DNA of 64,000 nt from CAVVUC01 sp963751395 (GCA_963751395.1 CAVVUC010000002.1:1426001-1490000); one strand, 5' to 3'. Positions 45,049 through 54,663 are shown, counted from the first letter of the stretch. Translations and numbers: made by a program. Notes: generated from the letters alone by a model not told the origin.

Positions 45049-45588
45049 ATGAAAACCATTCTTCAATCCATCCGCATCCTGCTCGTGTTCACGTTGCTCA
45101 CCGGTGTGCTCTATCCGCTCGCCGTCACCGGCATTGCAAAGGTGATGTTTCCAAAGCAGGCCAATGGTTCGCTCATCCTGGTGGGCGACAAGATCGTGGG
45201 TTCCGAGTTGCTGGCCCAGAAATTCGATGAGGCGAAATACTTCTGGCCGCGTCCGTCCGCTGCCGACTACGCGACCGTCCCCAGCGGCGCGGAGAATAAA
45301 GGACCCACCAGCGCCGATCTCGTGAAAGCCATAGGCGAACGCCGCGAGAAATATGGCAAGGACGCGCCGGGCGATTTGCTCACGGCAAGCGGCAGCGGGC
45401 TGGATCCGCATATCAGCCCGGCTGCGGCCAGGCATCAAGTCGTGCGTGTTGCCGCCGCGCGGAATCTGACCGCCGATCAAGTCTCCGCTCTCGTGGAAAG
45501 CTTCATCGAGCCGCCGCAGTTCGGTGTGCTGGGCGAACCGCGCGTGAATGTTTTGGCTCTGAATCGCGCGCTCGATGAATTAAAGTAG
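45049..45588 (+). CDS. kdpC: K+-transporting ATPase subunit KdpC
   Basis: 179 residues. One N-terminal transmembrane helix (SIRILLVFTLLTGVLYPLAVTG) and a periplasmic domain with the family segments FWPRPSAADY, SGSGLDPHISPAAA and GVLGEPRVNVLALN. It stabilises the KdpAB complex. Four bases separate it from kdpD. Confidence 0.95.
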   Translation: MKTILQSIRILLVFTLLTGVLYPLAVTGIAKVMFPKQANGSLILVGDKIVGSELLAQKFDEAKYFWPRPSAADYATVPSGAENKGPTSADLVKAIGERREKYGKDAPGDLLTASGSGLDPHISPAAARHQVVRVAAARNLTADQVSALVESFIEPPQFGVLGEPRVNVLALNRALDELK

Positions 45589-45592
45589 TCCC

Positions 45593-48223
45593 GTGAACGA
45601 AGCCAACCGCCCCGATCCCGATGCGCTTCTCGCCTCCATCCAAAAGGAGAGCGAGGCGGCGAAGCGCGGGCGGCTGAAGGTTTTTTTCGGAATGTGCCCC
45701 GGCGTTGGCAAGACCTACGCGATGCTGCAGGCGGCGCAGCAGAAGCAAAAGGAGGGTGTCGAGGTTCTCATCGGCGTGGTGGAGACGCACGGGCGGAAGG
45801 AGACCGGGGCGCTTCTCGAAGGGCTTGCGATTTGCCCGCGCGCCCAGGTCGAATACAAAGGTGCGACGATCGAGGAAATGGATCTCGATTCCATCCTGAT
45901 GTGGCATCCGCCGCTTGTCGTGGTCGATGAACTGGCGCACACGAACGCGCCCGACTCGCGTCATCCGAAGCGTTATCAGGACGTGCTCGAATTGCTGGAC
46001 GCGGGCATCGACGTTTTCACGACCGTCAACGTGCAGCATCTTGAATCGCGAGCGGACACCGTGCATCAAATCACCGGCGCGCCCGTGCGCGAGACGCTGC
46101 CTGATTCGGTGCTCGATATTGCGGATGAGATCGTGCTCGTCGATCTCACACCGGAGCAACTGCGAGAGCGACTCGCCGAGGGCAAGGTCTATCTCGGCGA
46201 TCGGGCGGCGGCGGCGGCGGAGAATTTTTTCAAGGAAAGCAACCTCACGGCATTGCGCGAAATGGCGCTGCGTTATGTGGCCGAGCATGTCGATCGCGAT
46301 TTGCGAGCCATCATGCGCACGGAGTCCATCGCCGGGCCGTGGAAGACCGGCGACCGGCTGCTCGTCGCGGTGAGCGCCAGTCCGTTTTCGGAAAAACTCA
46401 TCCGCTACACGCGTCGTCTCGCCGCGACAATGGAGGCGACATGGATCGCTGCGAACATCGACACAGGGCGTGCTCTCGATGAAGCAGGGCAGACCCGCCT
46501 GACCCGCTACCTCACGTTGGCCCGCCAGCTCGGAGCGGAGGTGATTTCGACTCCCGGCACCGACATCGCGGAAACGCTGCTGCGACTGGCGCAGCAAAAC
46601 AACGTCTCGCAAATCGTCCTCGGCAAACCGATGGGGTATTCGTGGGTACACTGGCTCGGACGCCGGTCGCCTGTCGATTGGCTCATCCGCAACAGCGGCG
46701 ACATTGACATTCACATGATCCGCTCCGAGGAAGTGTCCGAAGCCGTGCCGGGAACGTCAGGGCGTCAGAGCGACGGCTCGCTTTTGCGCGAATTCGGGAT
46801 TGCTGCCGGCACCGTCGCAGCGGTGACGCTGGTCTGCCTCGTGGTCTATACGTTCATCGGTTACTGGGCCATCTCGCTTGTCTATCTGCTCACCGTCGTC
46901 CTTGCCGCCACGCGGCTTCGCAGATGGCCGACCTTGTTTCTCGCGGCTCTTAGCGCGTTGTTATGGAACTTTCTCTTTATTCCGCCGCGCTTCACTTTTT
47001 CCATCCGCGAAGTGCATGACTTCATGATGTTCGGCACCTACTTCGTCGTTGCGCTGGTCGTCGGGCATTTCACCACGCAGCTTCGCGACCGCGAGCAATC
47101 CGAGCGCAAACGCGAGGCCCGGGCCACAGCGCTCTACCGCCTCACACGCGAACTCGCCGCGAGTTCCGATACAAACAGCGCGCTTCAAACCGTGATGCGT
47201 TTGATCGGGGAAACCTTCGGCGCAACAGCCGCCGTGCTGCTTCGCGACGGCGCGGACATCAAGCCGCATCCGGCTGGCACGCTCACAATTTCCTCCAAGG
47301 AAGAAGGCGTGGCCGCGTGGGTGTTTCAAAAGAAGCAGCCGGGCGGGCGATTCACCGACACACTCCCCGGCGCGGAGGCCCTGCATCTGCCGTTGCTCGC
47401 TGGCGGTCAGGCCGAGGGCGTGCTCGCCGTGAAACTGCCAGGCGTTCCGGGAATCGAGCAGCGCGAATTGCTGGAAGCCTTCGCCGCCCAGCTTGCCGTT
47501 TTCCTGGAGAAGGATCGCGCCGTACAAAAGAGCCGTGAAGCGCAGGTTGCCGCGCACAGCGAGAAGCTGCAGAAGACACTTTTCGATTCCGTCTCTCATG
47601 AACTCAAGACGCCGCTTGCTGCGATGTCCGCGGCTTTGGAACAACCGCAGCCCGATTGCGCCGAACTCCGTCAGGCAGTGCGCCGGCTCTCGAAAACCGT
47701 CGATCATCTTCTCGATGTCACGCGCATCGAAAGCGGCCAGCTCAAGCTCCATCGTGAATGGTGCGAGCCTGCTGAATTATTGCAGGAGGCCATCGGTGCT
47801 GCGCATCTCGGCTCGCGCGAAGTGCGGGTGAATGTTCCGCCAAATCTCCCGCCGATGCTTGTCGATCCGGGCCTCATCGTTCAGGCGCTCGTGTCGCTTC
47901 TCACGAATGCCGCGACTTACAGCCCGCCCGACCAGCCGATCGAGGCAAGCATTGCCCGCGATGAAGCGCAGCTTGTTTTCTACGTTGCCGATCGCGGCGC
48001 AGGTCTGGCTCCCGGCGAGGAGGTCAGGGTGTTCGAGAAATTTTACCGCGGCACGGGCAAACCGACAGGCGGCCTCGGTCTCGGTCTCGCGATTGCGAAA
48101 CAACTCGTCGAAGCGCACGGTGGAACGATGACTGCACGGAATCGATCCGATGTTGGAGCGCGTTTTTCCATTCGCCTTCCGCTCGGTGAACCAATGCAGC
48201 TCCCCGCCGAAACCGCCCCATGA
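45593..48223 (+). CDS. kdpD: Osmosensitive K+ channel sensor histidine kinase KdpD
   Basis: 876 residues from a GTG start. The cytoplasmic N-terminal KdpD domain has Walker A GMCPGVGKT (residues 33-41) and VDELAHTNAPDSRHPKRYQDV; then a universal-stress-protein domain, four transmembrane helices (about 400-500), a GAF domain, HisKA with SVSHELKTPL (His669) and an HATPase domain ending GLGLGLAIAKQLVEAHGG. It senses low K+ or osmotic stress and phosphorylates KdpE. It follows kdpC and overlaps kdpE by 4 bases. Confidence 0.95.
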   Translation: MNEANRPDPDALLASIQKESEAAKRGRLKVFFGMCPGVGKTYAMLQAAQQKQKEGVEVLIGVVETHGRKETGALLEGLAICPRAQVEYKGATIEEMDLDSILMWHPPLVVVDELAHTNAPDSRHPKRYQDVLELLDAGIDVFTTVNVQHLESRADTVHQITGAPVRETLPDSVLDIADEIVLVDLTPEQLRERLAEGKVYLGDRAAAAAENFFKESNLTALREMALRYVAEHVDRDLRAIMRTESIAGPWKTGDRLLVAVSASPFSEKLIRYTRRLAATMEATWIAANIDTGRALDEAGQTRLTRYLTLARQLGAEVISTPGTDIAETLLRLAQQNNVSQIVLGKPMGYSWVHWLGRRSPVDWLIRNSGDIDIHMIRSEEVSEAVPGTSGRQSDGSLLREFGIAAGTVAAVTLVCLVVYTFIGYWAISLVYLLTVVLAATRLRRWPTLFLAALSALLWNFLFIPPRFTFSIREVHDFMMFGTYFVVALVVGHFTTQLRDREQSERKREARATALYRLTRELAASSDTNSALQTVMRLIGETFGATAAVLLRDGADIKPHPAGTLTISSKEEGVAAWVFQKKQPGGRFTDTLPGAEALHLPLLAGGQAEGVLAVKLPGVPGIEQRELLEAFAAQLAVFLEKDRAVQKSREAQVAAHSEKLQKTLFDSVSHELKTPLAAMSAALEQPQPDCAELRQAVRRLSKTVDHLLDVTRIESGQLKLHREWCEPAELLQEAIGAAHLGSREVRVNVPPNLPPMLVDPGLIVQALVSLLTNAATYSPPDQPIEASIARDEAQLVFYVADRGAGLAPGEEVRVFEKFYRGTGKPTGGLGLGLAIAKQLVEAHGGTMTARNRSDVGARFSIRLPLGEPMQLPAETAP

Positions 48224-48906
48224 ATCCCTCGGCGCTCATCATCGACGACGAAATTCAAATCCGCCGTCTGCTCCGTGTCGCACTGGAAGCAGCGGGTTAC
48301 ACAGTGAATGAAGCTGACAACGGACAGAGCGGCCTTGCAGAGGTCGCTTATCGCCGGCCCGACGTGATCCTGCTCGATCTCGGCCTGCCCGATCTCGACG
48401 GCATTGAGGTGCTCAAGCGGCTCCGCGAATGGAGCGAAACGCCGGTGCTCATCCTGTCGGTGCGCGACCGCGAAGAGGACAAGGTCGTCGCGCTCGATGC
48501 GGGCGCGGATGATTACGTGACGAAGCCGTTCAGCACTCCCGAGCTTCTCGCGCGACTCCGCGTCGCGCAGCGCCGCGCGAAGCCGCTGGAAGAGACGGCG
48601 ACTTTCACAATGGGCAAGCTCCATGTCGATCTCGTTAGCCGCCGCGTCACGCTGGACGGCGAGGAGGTAAAACTCACCGCCACCGAATACGCGCTGCTCC
48701 GATTGTTCGTGCGGCATGCCGGGCGCGTGCTGACCCACCGGCAAATCCTGCGCGAAATCTGGGGGCCGAAATCCGAGGAGCACAGGCAATACCTCCGCGT
48801 CTATGTCACTCATCTCCGTCGCAAGATCGAATCCGATCCAGCGAGTCCGTTGCTGATCAAGACCGAAACCGGCATCGGCTACCGCTTCGCATCTCCTGAT
48901 GCGTGA
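48220..48906 (+). CDS. kdpE: Response regulator KdpE
   Basis: 228 residues, OmpR type. Receiver domain with acidic pair Asp9/Asp10, phospho-acceptor Asp53 in VILLDLGLPD and Lys in DDYVTKPF; winged-helix domain with LTATEYALLRLFVRHAGRVLTH and TETGIGYRF. It activates kdp transcription. The last gene of the operon. About 200 bases without a gene follow before IS630 copy 1. Confidence 0.95.
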   Translation: MNPSALIIDDEIQIRRLLRVALEAAGYTVNEADNGQSGLAEVAYRRPDVILLDLGLPDLDGIEVLKRLREWSETPVLILSVRDREEDKVVALDAGADDYVTKPFSTPELLARLRVAQRRAKPLEETATFTMGKLHVDLVSRRVTLDGEEVKLTATEYALLRLFVRHAGRVLTHRQILREIWGPKSEEHRQYLRVYVTHLRRKIESDPASPLLIKTETGIGYRFASPDA

Positions 48907-49105
48907 TTGTTAGAAAGGGCTTCCCAGCAGAGTGAATGGCGCTCATGCTGACTCGGATAAACTTAGAGTCCGATGAAACAGAAACCTACCCGCCTTGCAC
49001 GGTTTCTACTGACGCCGTTCCTGCCCCTATTCCCTTCCACTCTGCGCCGCTGAAGATGCGTTACTTCATGCTGCACATCCTATTCGGGGCACCCTTGAGC
49101 GACTA

Positions 49106-50223
49106 GTATCTACTTGCATACGTCCGAGTATTTACCTGCAAAGCTCTTCGCGCGGAAATTGACCTTCGTCCACTCGAAGGGCGCGGCGTCCTCATTGTAG
49201 GCGGCGATGAACGCGTCGATCTGCGCGATCAACTCCTTGACCGAACGAAAGCTCGCCCCGCGCAGCGCCTTGGCCGTAAGGATGCTGAACCACACCTCGA
49301 CCTGATTGAGCCAGGAGGCGTGCGTGGGCGTGAAATGGAAATGCACGTTGGGATGCGCCTTGCGCCATGGCTCCTGCTCCACGCGATGGGTGCTCAGATT
49401 GTCGAGGATGACGTGCAGTTCCCTGTCCGGATGCGCGGCGACCAGCCGGTCCATGAAGGCCAAAAACTCCACCCGTCGCTTGCGTTTGAAATGGCCCCCG
49501 AGCACTTGCCCGGTGGCCACATTGAGCGCGGCAAAAAGAGTGCTCGTTCCATGGCGTTTGTATTCATGGGCAAAGCCGGTGAGCGCCCGGCCGTCAGGCA
49601 TTTTCAGCCAGCCCTGCGCGCGCTCCAGAGCCTGGATGCAGGGCTTCTCGTCGAAACTCAAGACGACCGCATTCTGCGGTGCCGCAAGGTAAAGGCCGAC
49701 CACGTCGGCGGCCTTCTGGGCAAACTGCGGATCGGTGGAAACGCACCAACTGCGCCTCCGCTTGAGACTGATCCCGAGGGTGCGCAGCACCCGCCAGACC
49801 CGATCCGCGCTCACCTCCAGCGCCCGGGCCAGCAACCGTCCATCCCAGCGGACGTGCCCGGCCGGCGCGGGCCGGTCAAGTTGCGCGAGCAGGCGGGCGC
49901 GAAACTCATCCTCATCGAGCGTGGGCGGGCGTCCCGGACGATGATCATCATGCAAGCCGCTCAAGCCCTCGCGCTCGAAGCGCGTGCGCCACTTGCTCAC
50001 CATCGCCGGCCCCACTTGTAATTGCCTGGCGATCTCCTTTGAGGCCATTCCTTCGGCGGCGCGCAGGATGATTTGGGCGCGTTGCAGATGGCGCGCTTGG
50101 CCTTTGGGTTTGTGCAGGGTCGCTTGCAGTTGCTGCCGCTCGTCCCGGCTCAGTGTAATCTCAGTCGCATGCTTGGGCATGCTTTCCATCTTTGTTACGC
50201 TCCATATTTATGCAAGTAGATAC
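49106..50223. mobile_element. IS630-family insertion sequence, copy 1
   Basis: 1118 bp. Terminal inverted repeats GTATCTACTTGCATA (49106-49120) and its complement (50209-50223) are perfect over 15 bases. The flanking TA (49104-49105 and 50224-50225) is the dinucleotide target duplication usual for IS630/Tc1. It sits in the gap between kdpE and the UVR-domain gene and disrupts no visible frame. The second copy at 61211-62328 has the same length. Confidence 0.93.
49110..50189 (-). CDS. IS630-family transposase, copy 1
   Basis: 359 residues. An N-terminal helix-turn-helix part (GMASKEIARQLQVGPAMVSKWRTRF, then a second winged HTH) is followed by a DDE catalytic domain: Asp180 in LSFDEKP, Asp263 in VILDNLSTH, Glu298 in SWLNQVEVWFS. 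Differs from copy 2 at residues 162 (Asp here, Asn there) and 255 (Asp here, Gly there). The C-terminus reads almost to the inverted repeat. Probably active or recently so. Confidence 0.93.
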   Translation of the reverse strand: MESMPKHATEITLSRDERQQLQATLHKPKGQARHLQRAQIILRAAEGMASKEIARQLQVGPAMVSKWRTRFEREGLSGLHDDHRPGRPPTLDEDEFRARLLAQLDRPAPAGHVRWDGRLLARALEVSADRVWRVLRTLGISLKRRRSWCVSTDPQFAQKAADVVGLYLAAPQNAVVLSFDEKPCIQALERAQGWLKMPDGRALTGFAHEYKRHGTSTLFAALNVATGQVLGGHFKRKRRVEFLAFMDRLVAAHPDRELHVILDNLSTHRVEQEPWRKAHPNVHFHFTPTHASWLNQVEVWFSILTAKALRGASFRSVKELIAQIDAFIAAYNEDAAPFEWTKVNFRAKSFAGKYSDVCK

Positions 50224-50381
50224 TAGCTCCCAGATTTCGGGCACCCCAAGCTTCTGCCTGCCCGGCCATCAACAGTGCATTTGAAATACTCGTGCTTTAA
50301 CAGGGCTTTTGATGCAATTGCCCTGAGCGGTACCGCCGCATCCATTGACAAAACTTCCCGCTGTTTCGATAATGGAAGCCG

Positions 50382-51140
50382 ATGAGTTTGGATTTGAACA
50401 ACCTGCTGCGCGACTGGCCGCACGAGCCCGGTCAGATCAAAGTGCGCAAGATTTTCGGCGAAGACGGCAAGGAAAAGGTGCAGTTGCGGATCGATCTCGG
50501 GTTGATCCAGATGGACATGACCGGGCGCCCTGACGGGCAAAAGCCGCACGGGGCCGAGTCGCTCCTCGCTTATCACCAGCGCCGCGCCCGCGAGAAGGAA
50601 TTGATGGGCGAACCTTACGTGCTCACCGCCGACGAATGCGGCGAGTTGCAGCAGGAGGGCATCCAATACTACCACCGATACATCAGCCTCTTTCAGTTGA
50701 ACGATTTCGTCGGCGTTGTGCGCGATACTCAGCGCAACCTCGACCTTTTCCAGTTCGTCTCGGAGCACGCAGAGCGCGACGAAATCGCGTTGTCACTGGA
50801 ACAGTTCCGCCCTTACGTGATGATGATGAACACGCGTGCCAAGGCCTCGATCGAACTCGAGCGCGAAAATTTCTCCGAGGCCATCCGCCAGATCGAGCGC
50901 GGGCGCGACAAGATCGTTGCGCTGTTAAACGAATCCGGGAGCCCGGAGATGGCAGCGAAGAGCCCGGAGATCGGGTTCCTCGAGGAATGGCTCCAGGAAG
51001 TCCGGTCGAAAAGGCCGCTCTCGAAGCTGGAGTTGCTCAAGAAGGAAATGGAAAGCGCGATCGCCCTCGAGGCGTACGAGCGGGCTGCGGAATTGCGCGA
51101 CCTCATCAAGGCGCACGGCAGGAAGAGAAATGTGGAATGA
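50382..51140 (+). CDS. UVR-domain protein
   Basis: 252 residues. The C-terminal ~35 residues (LELLKKEMESAIALEAYERAAELRDLIKAH) form a UVR helical hairpin, the motif by which UvrB and UvrC contact each other, also found in McsA and in stand-alone proteins. The N-terminal part starts DLNNLLRDWPHEPGQIKVRKI and has an acidic, alpha-helical middle; no nuclease or Zn motif. It is not UvrB or UvrC. A role in repair or in protein-protein contact is only a guess. It is 46 bases before the peptide-binding lipoprotein gene. Confidence 0.75.
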   Translation: MSLDLNNLLRDWPHEPGQIKVRKIFGEDGKEKVQLRIDLGLIQMDMTGRPDGQKPHGAESLLAYHQRRAREKELMGEPYVLTADECGELQQEGIQYYHRYISLFQLNDFVGVVRDTQRNLDLFQFVSEHAERDEIALSLEQFRPYVMMMNTRAKASIELERENFSEAIRQIERGRDKIVALLNESGSPEMAAKSPEIGFLEEWLQEVRSKRPLSKLELLKKEMESAIALEAYERAAELRDLIKAHGRKRNVE

Positions 51141-51186
51141 CTTGAATTCTGTCATTCTGCTTCCATAACTCCTGTTCCTGCATCCG

Positions 51187-52966
51187 ATGAAAAAGCACCT
51201 CTGGTTTCTTCCTGTCGTTTTCCTTTGCGCCTGCGGCAAACAATCCTCCACTCAACCGCCGGCCAGCTCCGCGATCAAAGACGCGCCCGTCGTGGTCGAG
51301 CAGAGCGGCGAGCCTGATCCCATCGCAGTCGGGGGCGCGCTGAAAGGCGGCTCCTACTCGACGTGGGCGGGTGAGTTTCCCAAGTCGCTGAACATGTGGC
51401 TCGATTACAATTCGTTCTCCGGCCAGATCTCGCAGTTGATGTTCGAGCCGCTCGTCGAGATGCACACGACCAGGGATGAGCCGGTCGGCGCGCTGGCGAG
51501 TTCGTGGGAGATTTCGCCCGACAAAAAAAGCTACACGTTCAAGATTCACCCCGACTCGAAATGGAGCGACGGCAAGCCTGTCACCGCCGAGGACGTGCAG
51601 TTCTATTACGACGTGATGATGAATCCGAAAAATCTCACATCGCTTTTTCGCGTCGATCTCTCGCGGTTTTCGCGGCCGGAAGTCGTGGATGAAAAGACCG
51701 TTCGGATTACGGCGGAGGAAGCGCATTGGAAGAATTTCTGGTCGGCAGCCGGCTTCTTCGCGTTTCCAAAGCACGCATGGAAGGACAAGGATTTCAACGC
51801 CCAGAACTTCGAGTTCCCGGTCGTGAGCGGGCCGTACGCACTCGACGAGGTGAAGATGAATCGCTCCGTGCAACTCAAGCGCCGGGGCGACTGGTGGGGA
51901 CGCGTGAAGCGATACAACGTCGGCAAATACAACTTTGACTATCTGCTTTTCAAAGCGATCGGGGATCGCACCAAGGCGCTGGAGGTGTTGAAGAAGGAGG
52001 AGTTCGACGCCTACCCGGTTTACACCGCGCAAATCTGGGCGGAGAAAACCAATTTCCCGCAGGTCGAAAAGAACTGGATTCTGCGCCAGCGTATTTTCAA
52101 CAAGGACCCGAAAGCGTTCCAGGGCTTCGCGCTGAATCTCCGGCGTCCGATTTTCCAGGACCTGCGACTGCGCCAGGCGCTTGGGCATTTGCTCAACCGC
52201 GAGCTGATGAACGACAAGCTCATGTTCAATCAGTATTTCCTGCTCAACTCCTATTACCCGGACCTTTATCCAAACAACGAGAACCCCGGTTTGCCGCTCA
52301 CAAAATTCGACCCCGAGAAAGCCCGCGCGCTTTTGAAGGATGCAGGCTGGCAGGTTGGCTCCGATGGCATTCTCACAAAGGAGGGCGAGCAGCTCGCGAT
52401 TACCATTCTGCATCACGAAGGCTCCGATCTGCGGCACCTGAACATCTTTCTCGAAGACTTGAAGGCCGTCGGCATCAACGCGCGCATCGATCTCGTGTCG
52501 CGGTCGAGCTACACGAAGCGCATGGACAATCACGACTTCGACATGACCTGGGTGAACTGGGATGCCTCGCGTCTGCGTGACCCCGAGCCGATGTGGTCAT
52601 CCAAGCAGGCGGACGAAATCGCTACGCAAAACTACTGCGGACTCAAGGACGCCGAGATCGATCAACTCATCGAACAGCAGAAGCTCGAAATGGATTTGTC
52701 GAAGCGGAATGACATTTTGAAGAAGATCGACGCACGGCTCATGGCGCTCTCGCCCTATGTGTTGATGTGGCAATCCGGCAGCGCGCGACTGCTTTACTGG
52801 AACAAGTTCGGCACTCCGAAATACGTTCTCGGCAAATACGAGGACGAGCGCAGGGCCGTGGATTACTGGTGGTACGATCCCGACAAGGCGCGCGCCCTCG
52901 AAGAGGCTCTGGAAGAACAACACCGCGCTCCCGAAACAGCCCGACGAAGTGCATTACCAGGAATGA
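51187..52966 (+). pseudogene. Peptide ABC transporter substrate-binding lipoprotein (YejA/OppA-like), 3' frameshift
   Basis: A lipoprotein signal (WFLPVVFLCAC, lipidated Cys near residue 17) leads into an SBP_bac_5 domain: LKGGSYSTWAGEFPKSLN, SYTFKIHPDSKWSDGKPVTAEDV, PDLYPNNENPGLPLTKFDPEKA. In the last 20 codons an extra G in the GG at 52911-52912 shifts the frame; without it the protein ends ALKNNTALPKQPDEVHYQE at the TGA at 52964, about 592 residues. As sequenced it runs on to 53103 with an unrelated tail. It would bind peptides or peptide-like compounds for the YejB/YejE permeases downstream. Only the C-terminus is affected, so function might survive. Confidence 0.85.
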
Positions 52967-52996
52967 GCGGGCCGCGCAAAACGCCGGGAATCCATC

Positions 52997-53248
52997 GTGC
53001 CGAAAATCAAAGAAATTCCTGGCAAGTATCGCTTCTCGTTTCTGAGCTACGATGTGGCGGCGAGGGAGCCGATGCATGTTCATGTGCAGCATGGCCCTTG
53101 TGAAGCCAAGCTGTGGCTGCGAAGCATGACGTTCGCATTCAATAAAGGCTTTCGGGCCCATGAGTTGCGGGAAATTCGCGAGCTTGCGGAGCAATATCGG
53201 GGTGTGATTGAACGTCACTGGAAGAATTATGAAAACAGAATCAAGTGA
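52997..53248 (+). CDS. DUF4160 protein (toxin-antitoxin-like pair, first member)
   Basis: 83 residues from a GTG. MPKIKEIPGKYRFSFLSYDV.AREPMHVHVQHGP matches DUF4160, small proteins with an HVHV motif nearly always paired with DUF2442. The C-terminus is helical (HELREIRELAEQYRGVIERHW). The pair is thought of as a toxin-antitoxin-like module, but no activity is established. It overlaps the next gene by 20 bases. Confidence 0.75.
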   Translation: MPKIKEIPGKYRFSFLSYDVAAREPMHVHVQHGPCEAKLWLRSMTFAFNKGFRAHELREIRELAEQYRGVIERHWKNYENRIK

Positions 53249-53594
53249 AGAACGCCTGAGCGTGCTTGAAGTGAGCACCGACAACGACAGGCTGACGATG
53301 GTACTGGAAGACGGACGTGCCATCAGCGTGCCGCTTTCCTTTTATCCCAGCCTCTACTACGCGACTCCAGCGGAACGGGCGGCCTGCGAAATCAGCGGCG
53401 GTTCGGTGACGTGGGAAGCGCTTGATGTCGATCTCGATTATGTCGGCTTGCTCCGGGGCGCGCGCGAGCATCCGTTGTTTGCAGCAAAAGCATTGGCGCG
53501 GTATCGCCGCCGCATGGCTGCGCAGAAAAAGCGACGCGCCGCTCCCGCCGCAGGCCGCCAAAATGCATTGCGCGGGATGACAAAACCCAAATGA
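53229..53594 (+). CDS. DUF2442 protein (partner of DUF4160)
   Basis: 121 residues from the ATG at 53229. DGRAISVPLSFYPSLYYATPAERA and WEALDVDLDYVGLLRG are the DUF2442 core. The C-terminal third is Arg/Lys/Ala rich and may be an extension from repeat DNA. The overlap with DUF4160 suggests coupled translation. The two genes sit between the yejA-like and yejB-like genes. Confidence 0.75.
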   Translation: MKTESSEERLSVLEVSTDNDRLTMVLEDGRAISVPLSFYPSLYYATPAERAACEISGGSVTWEALDVDLDYVGLLRGAREHPLFAAKALARYRRRMAAQKKRRAAPAAGRQNALRGMTKPK

Positions 53595-53613
53595 CATCGC
53601 GCGATACTGTCTT

Positions 53614-53648
53614 GTCATTCGGATTTCGTCATTCGTCATTCGTCATTT
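53614..53648. repeat. GTCATTCG word repeat
   Basis: GTCATTCGGATTTCGTCATTCGTCATTCGTCATTTC: four to five copies of (C)GTCATT in tandem immediately before the yejB start, so it also lies where a ribosome-binding site should be. Confidence 0.6.
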
Positions 53649-53652
53649 CCCC

Positions 53653-54663
53653 ATGACCGCCTACATCCTTCGGCGACTGCTTCTCATGGTGCCGACCCTG
53701 CTCGGCATTTCGCTGATCTGCTTCATCCTGATCCAGTTCGTGCCCGGCGGGCCGGTCGAGGAAGTCATCTCGAAAGTGCGCGCCTACGGGAGCATGAAGG
53801 GCGTCGCGGCGAAGCGGATTTCCACCGAGGAAATCCAGAACATCAAAGCCTATTTCGGCTTCGATAAACCGGCGCACGTCCGCTATTTCATCTGGCTCGG
53901 GAACCTGCTCCGGCTCGATCTCGGAAAATCCTACGTCTATCAAGAACCGGTGCTGCAAGTGATCGTCAGCAAATTTCCGGTGTCGCTTTTTTTCGGTCTC
54001 ACATCATTCATCCTGGCCTACCTCATCTCCATTCCGCTCGGCGTGCGCAAAGCCGAGGTGCATGGCGGCTTCTTCGATGCGGCGACCTCGGCCATTGTCT
54101 TCGCCGGCTATGTCATCCCCGGTTATGCGCTCGGGATTTTGCTGATCATCTTCTTCGCGGGCGGCAGTTATTTCGACTGGTTCCCGATCGGCAACATCGT
54201 CTCGGAGAATTTTGAAAATCTCGCGCCCGGAGCGAAGGCGCTCGATTTTCTTCATCACATGGTCCTGCCGCTGACCTGCTACATGGTCAGCGAGTTCGCG
54301 ATGCTGACGCTCCTGATGAAAAACAGCATGCTCGAAGAACTCAGCAAAGACTACATGCGCACCGCCCTGGCCAAGGGCCTGTCGATGCGTGCCGCGGTCT
54401 GGCGGCAGGCGTTTCGCAACGCGCTCATCCCGATCGCGACCGGCATCGGCTCGATCTTCGCGCTGCTGTTCACAAGCGCCCTGCTCATCGAACGCGTGTT
54501 CGATCTCGATGGAATGGGCATGCTCTTCTACAACTCGATCCTCAGCCGCGACTACAACGTCGTGCTCGGCATCATCGTGCTCAGCAGCTTCTTTACAATG
54601 CTTGGCCGGCTCTTCAGCGACTTCATCTACGTGGTGATCGACCCGCGCATCCGGTTCGACTGA
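53653..54663 (+). CDS. yejB: Peptide ABC transporter permease, YejB-like
   Basis: 336 residues. AYILRRLLLMVPTLLGISLICF.LIQFVPGGPVE is the N-terminal signature of OppB/DppB-type permeases; the cytoplasmic coupling segment MRTALAKGLSMRAAVWRQAFRNALIPI (EAA loop) and six transmembrane segments are present. The extended VEEVISKVRAYGSMKGVAAK loop is usual for the YejB subgroup. It pairs with the YejE-like permease at 55659. No SD is visible because of the GTCATT repeat directly upstream. Confidence 0.88.
   Translation: MTAYILRRLLLMVPTLLGISLICFILIQFVPGGPVEEVISKVRAYGSMKGVAAKRISTEEIQNIKAYFGFDKPAHVRYFIWLGNLLRLDLGKSYVYQEPVLQVIVSKFPVSLFFGLTSFILAYLISIPLGVRKAEVHGGFFDAATSAIVFAGYVIPGYALGILLIIFFAGGSYFDWFPIGNIVSENFENLAPGAKALDFLHHMVLPLTCYMVSEFAMLTLLMKNSMLEELSKDYMRTALAKGLSMRAAVWRQAFRNALIPIATGIGSIFALLFTSALLIERVFDLDGMGMLFYNSILSRDYNVVLGIIVLSSFFTMLGRLFSDFIYVVIDPRIRFD

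Noticed and set aside
42955..45480. Very long open frame on the strand opposite kdpB/kdpC
   Set aside because: Its composition is that of an antisense shadow of a high-G+C gene; the kdp genes on the other strand are certain. Similar shadows opposite uvrA (3940-5736, 6355-7977), the GH106 gene (27244-29373) and the IS1634 transposase (35522-37069) were dropped for the same reason.
48972..49052. Small 26-codon frame after kdpE (MKQKPTRLARFLLTPFLPLF...)
   Set aside because: Considered as a small membrane peptide or displaced kdpF, but it has no clear ribosome-binding site and does not resemble KdpF.
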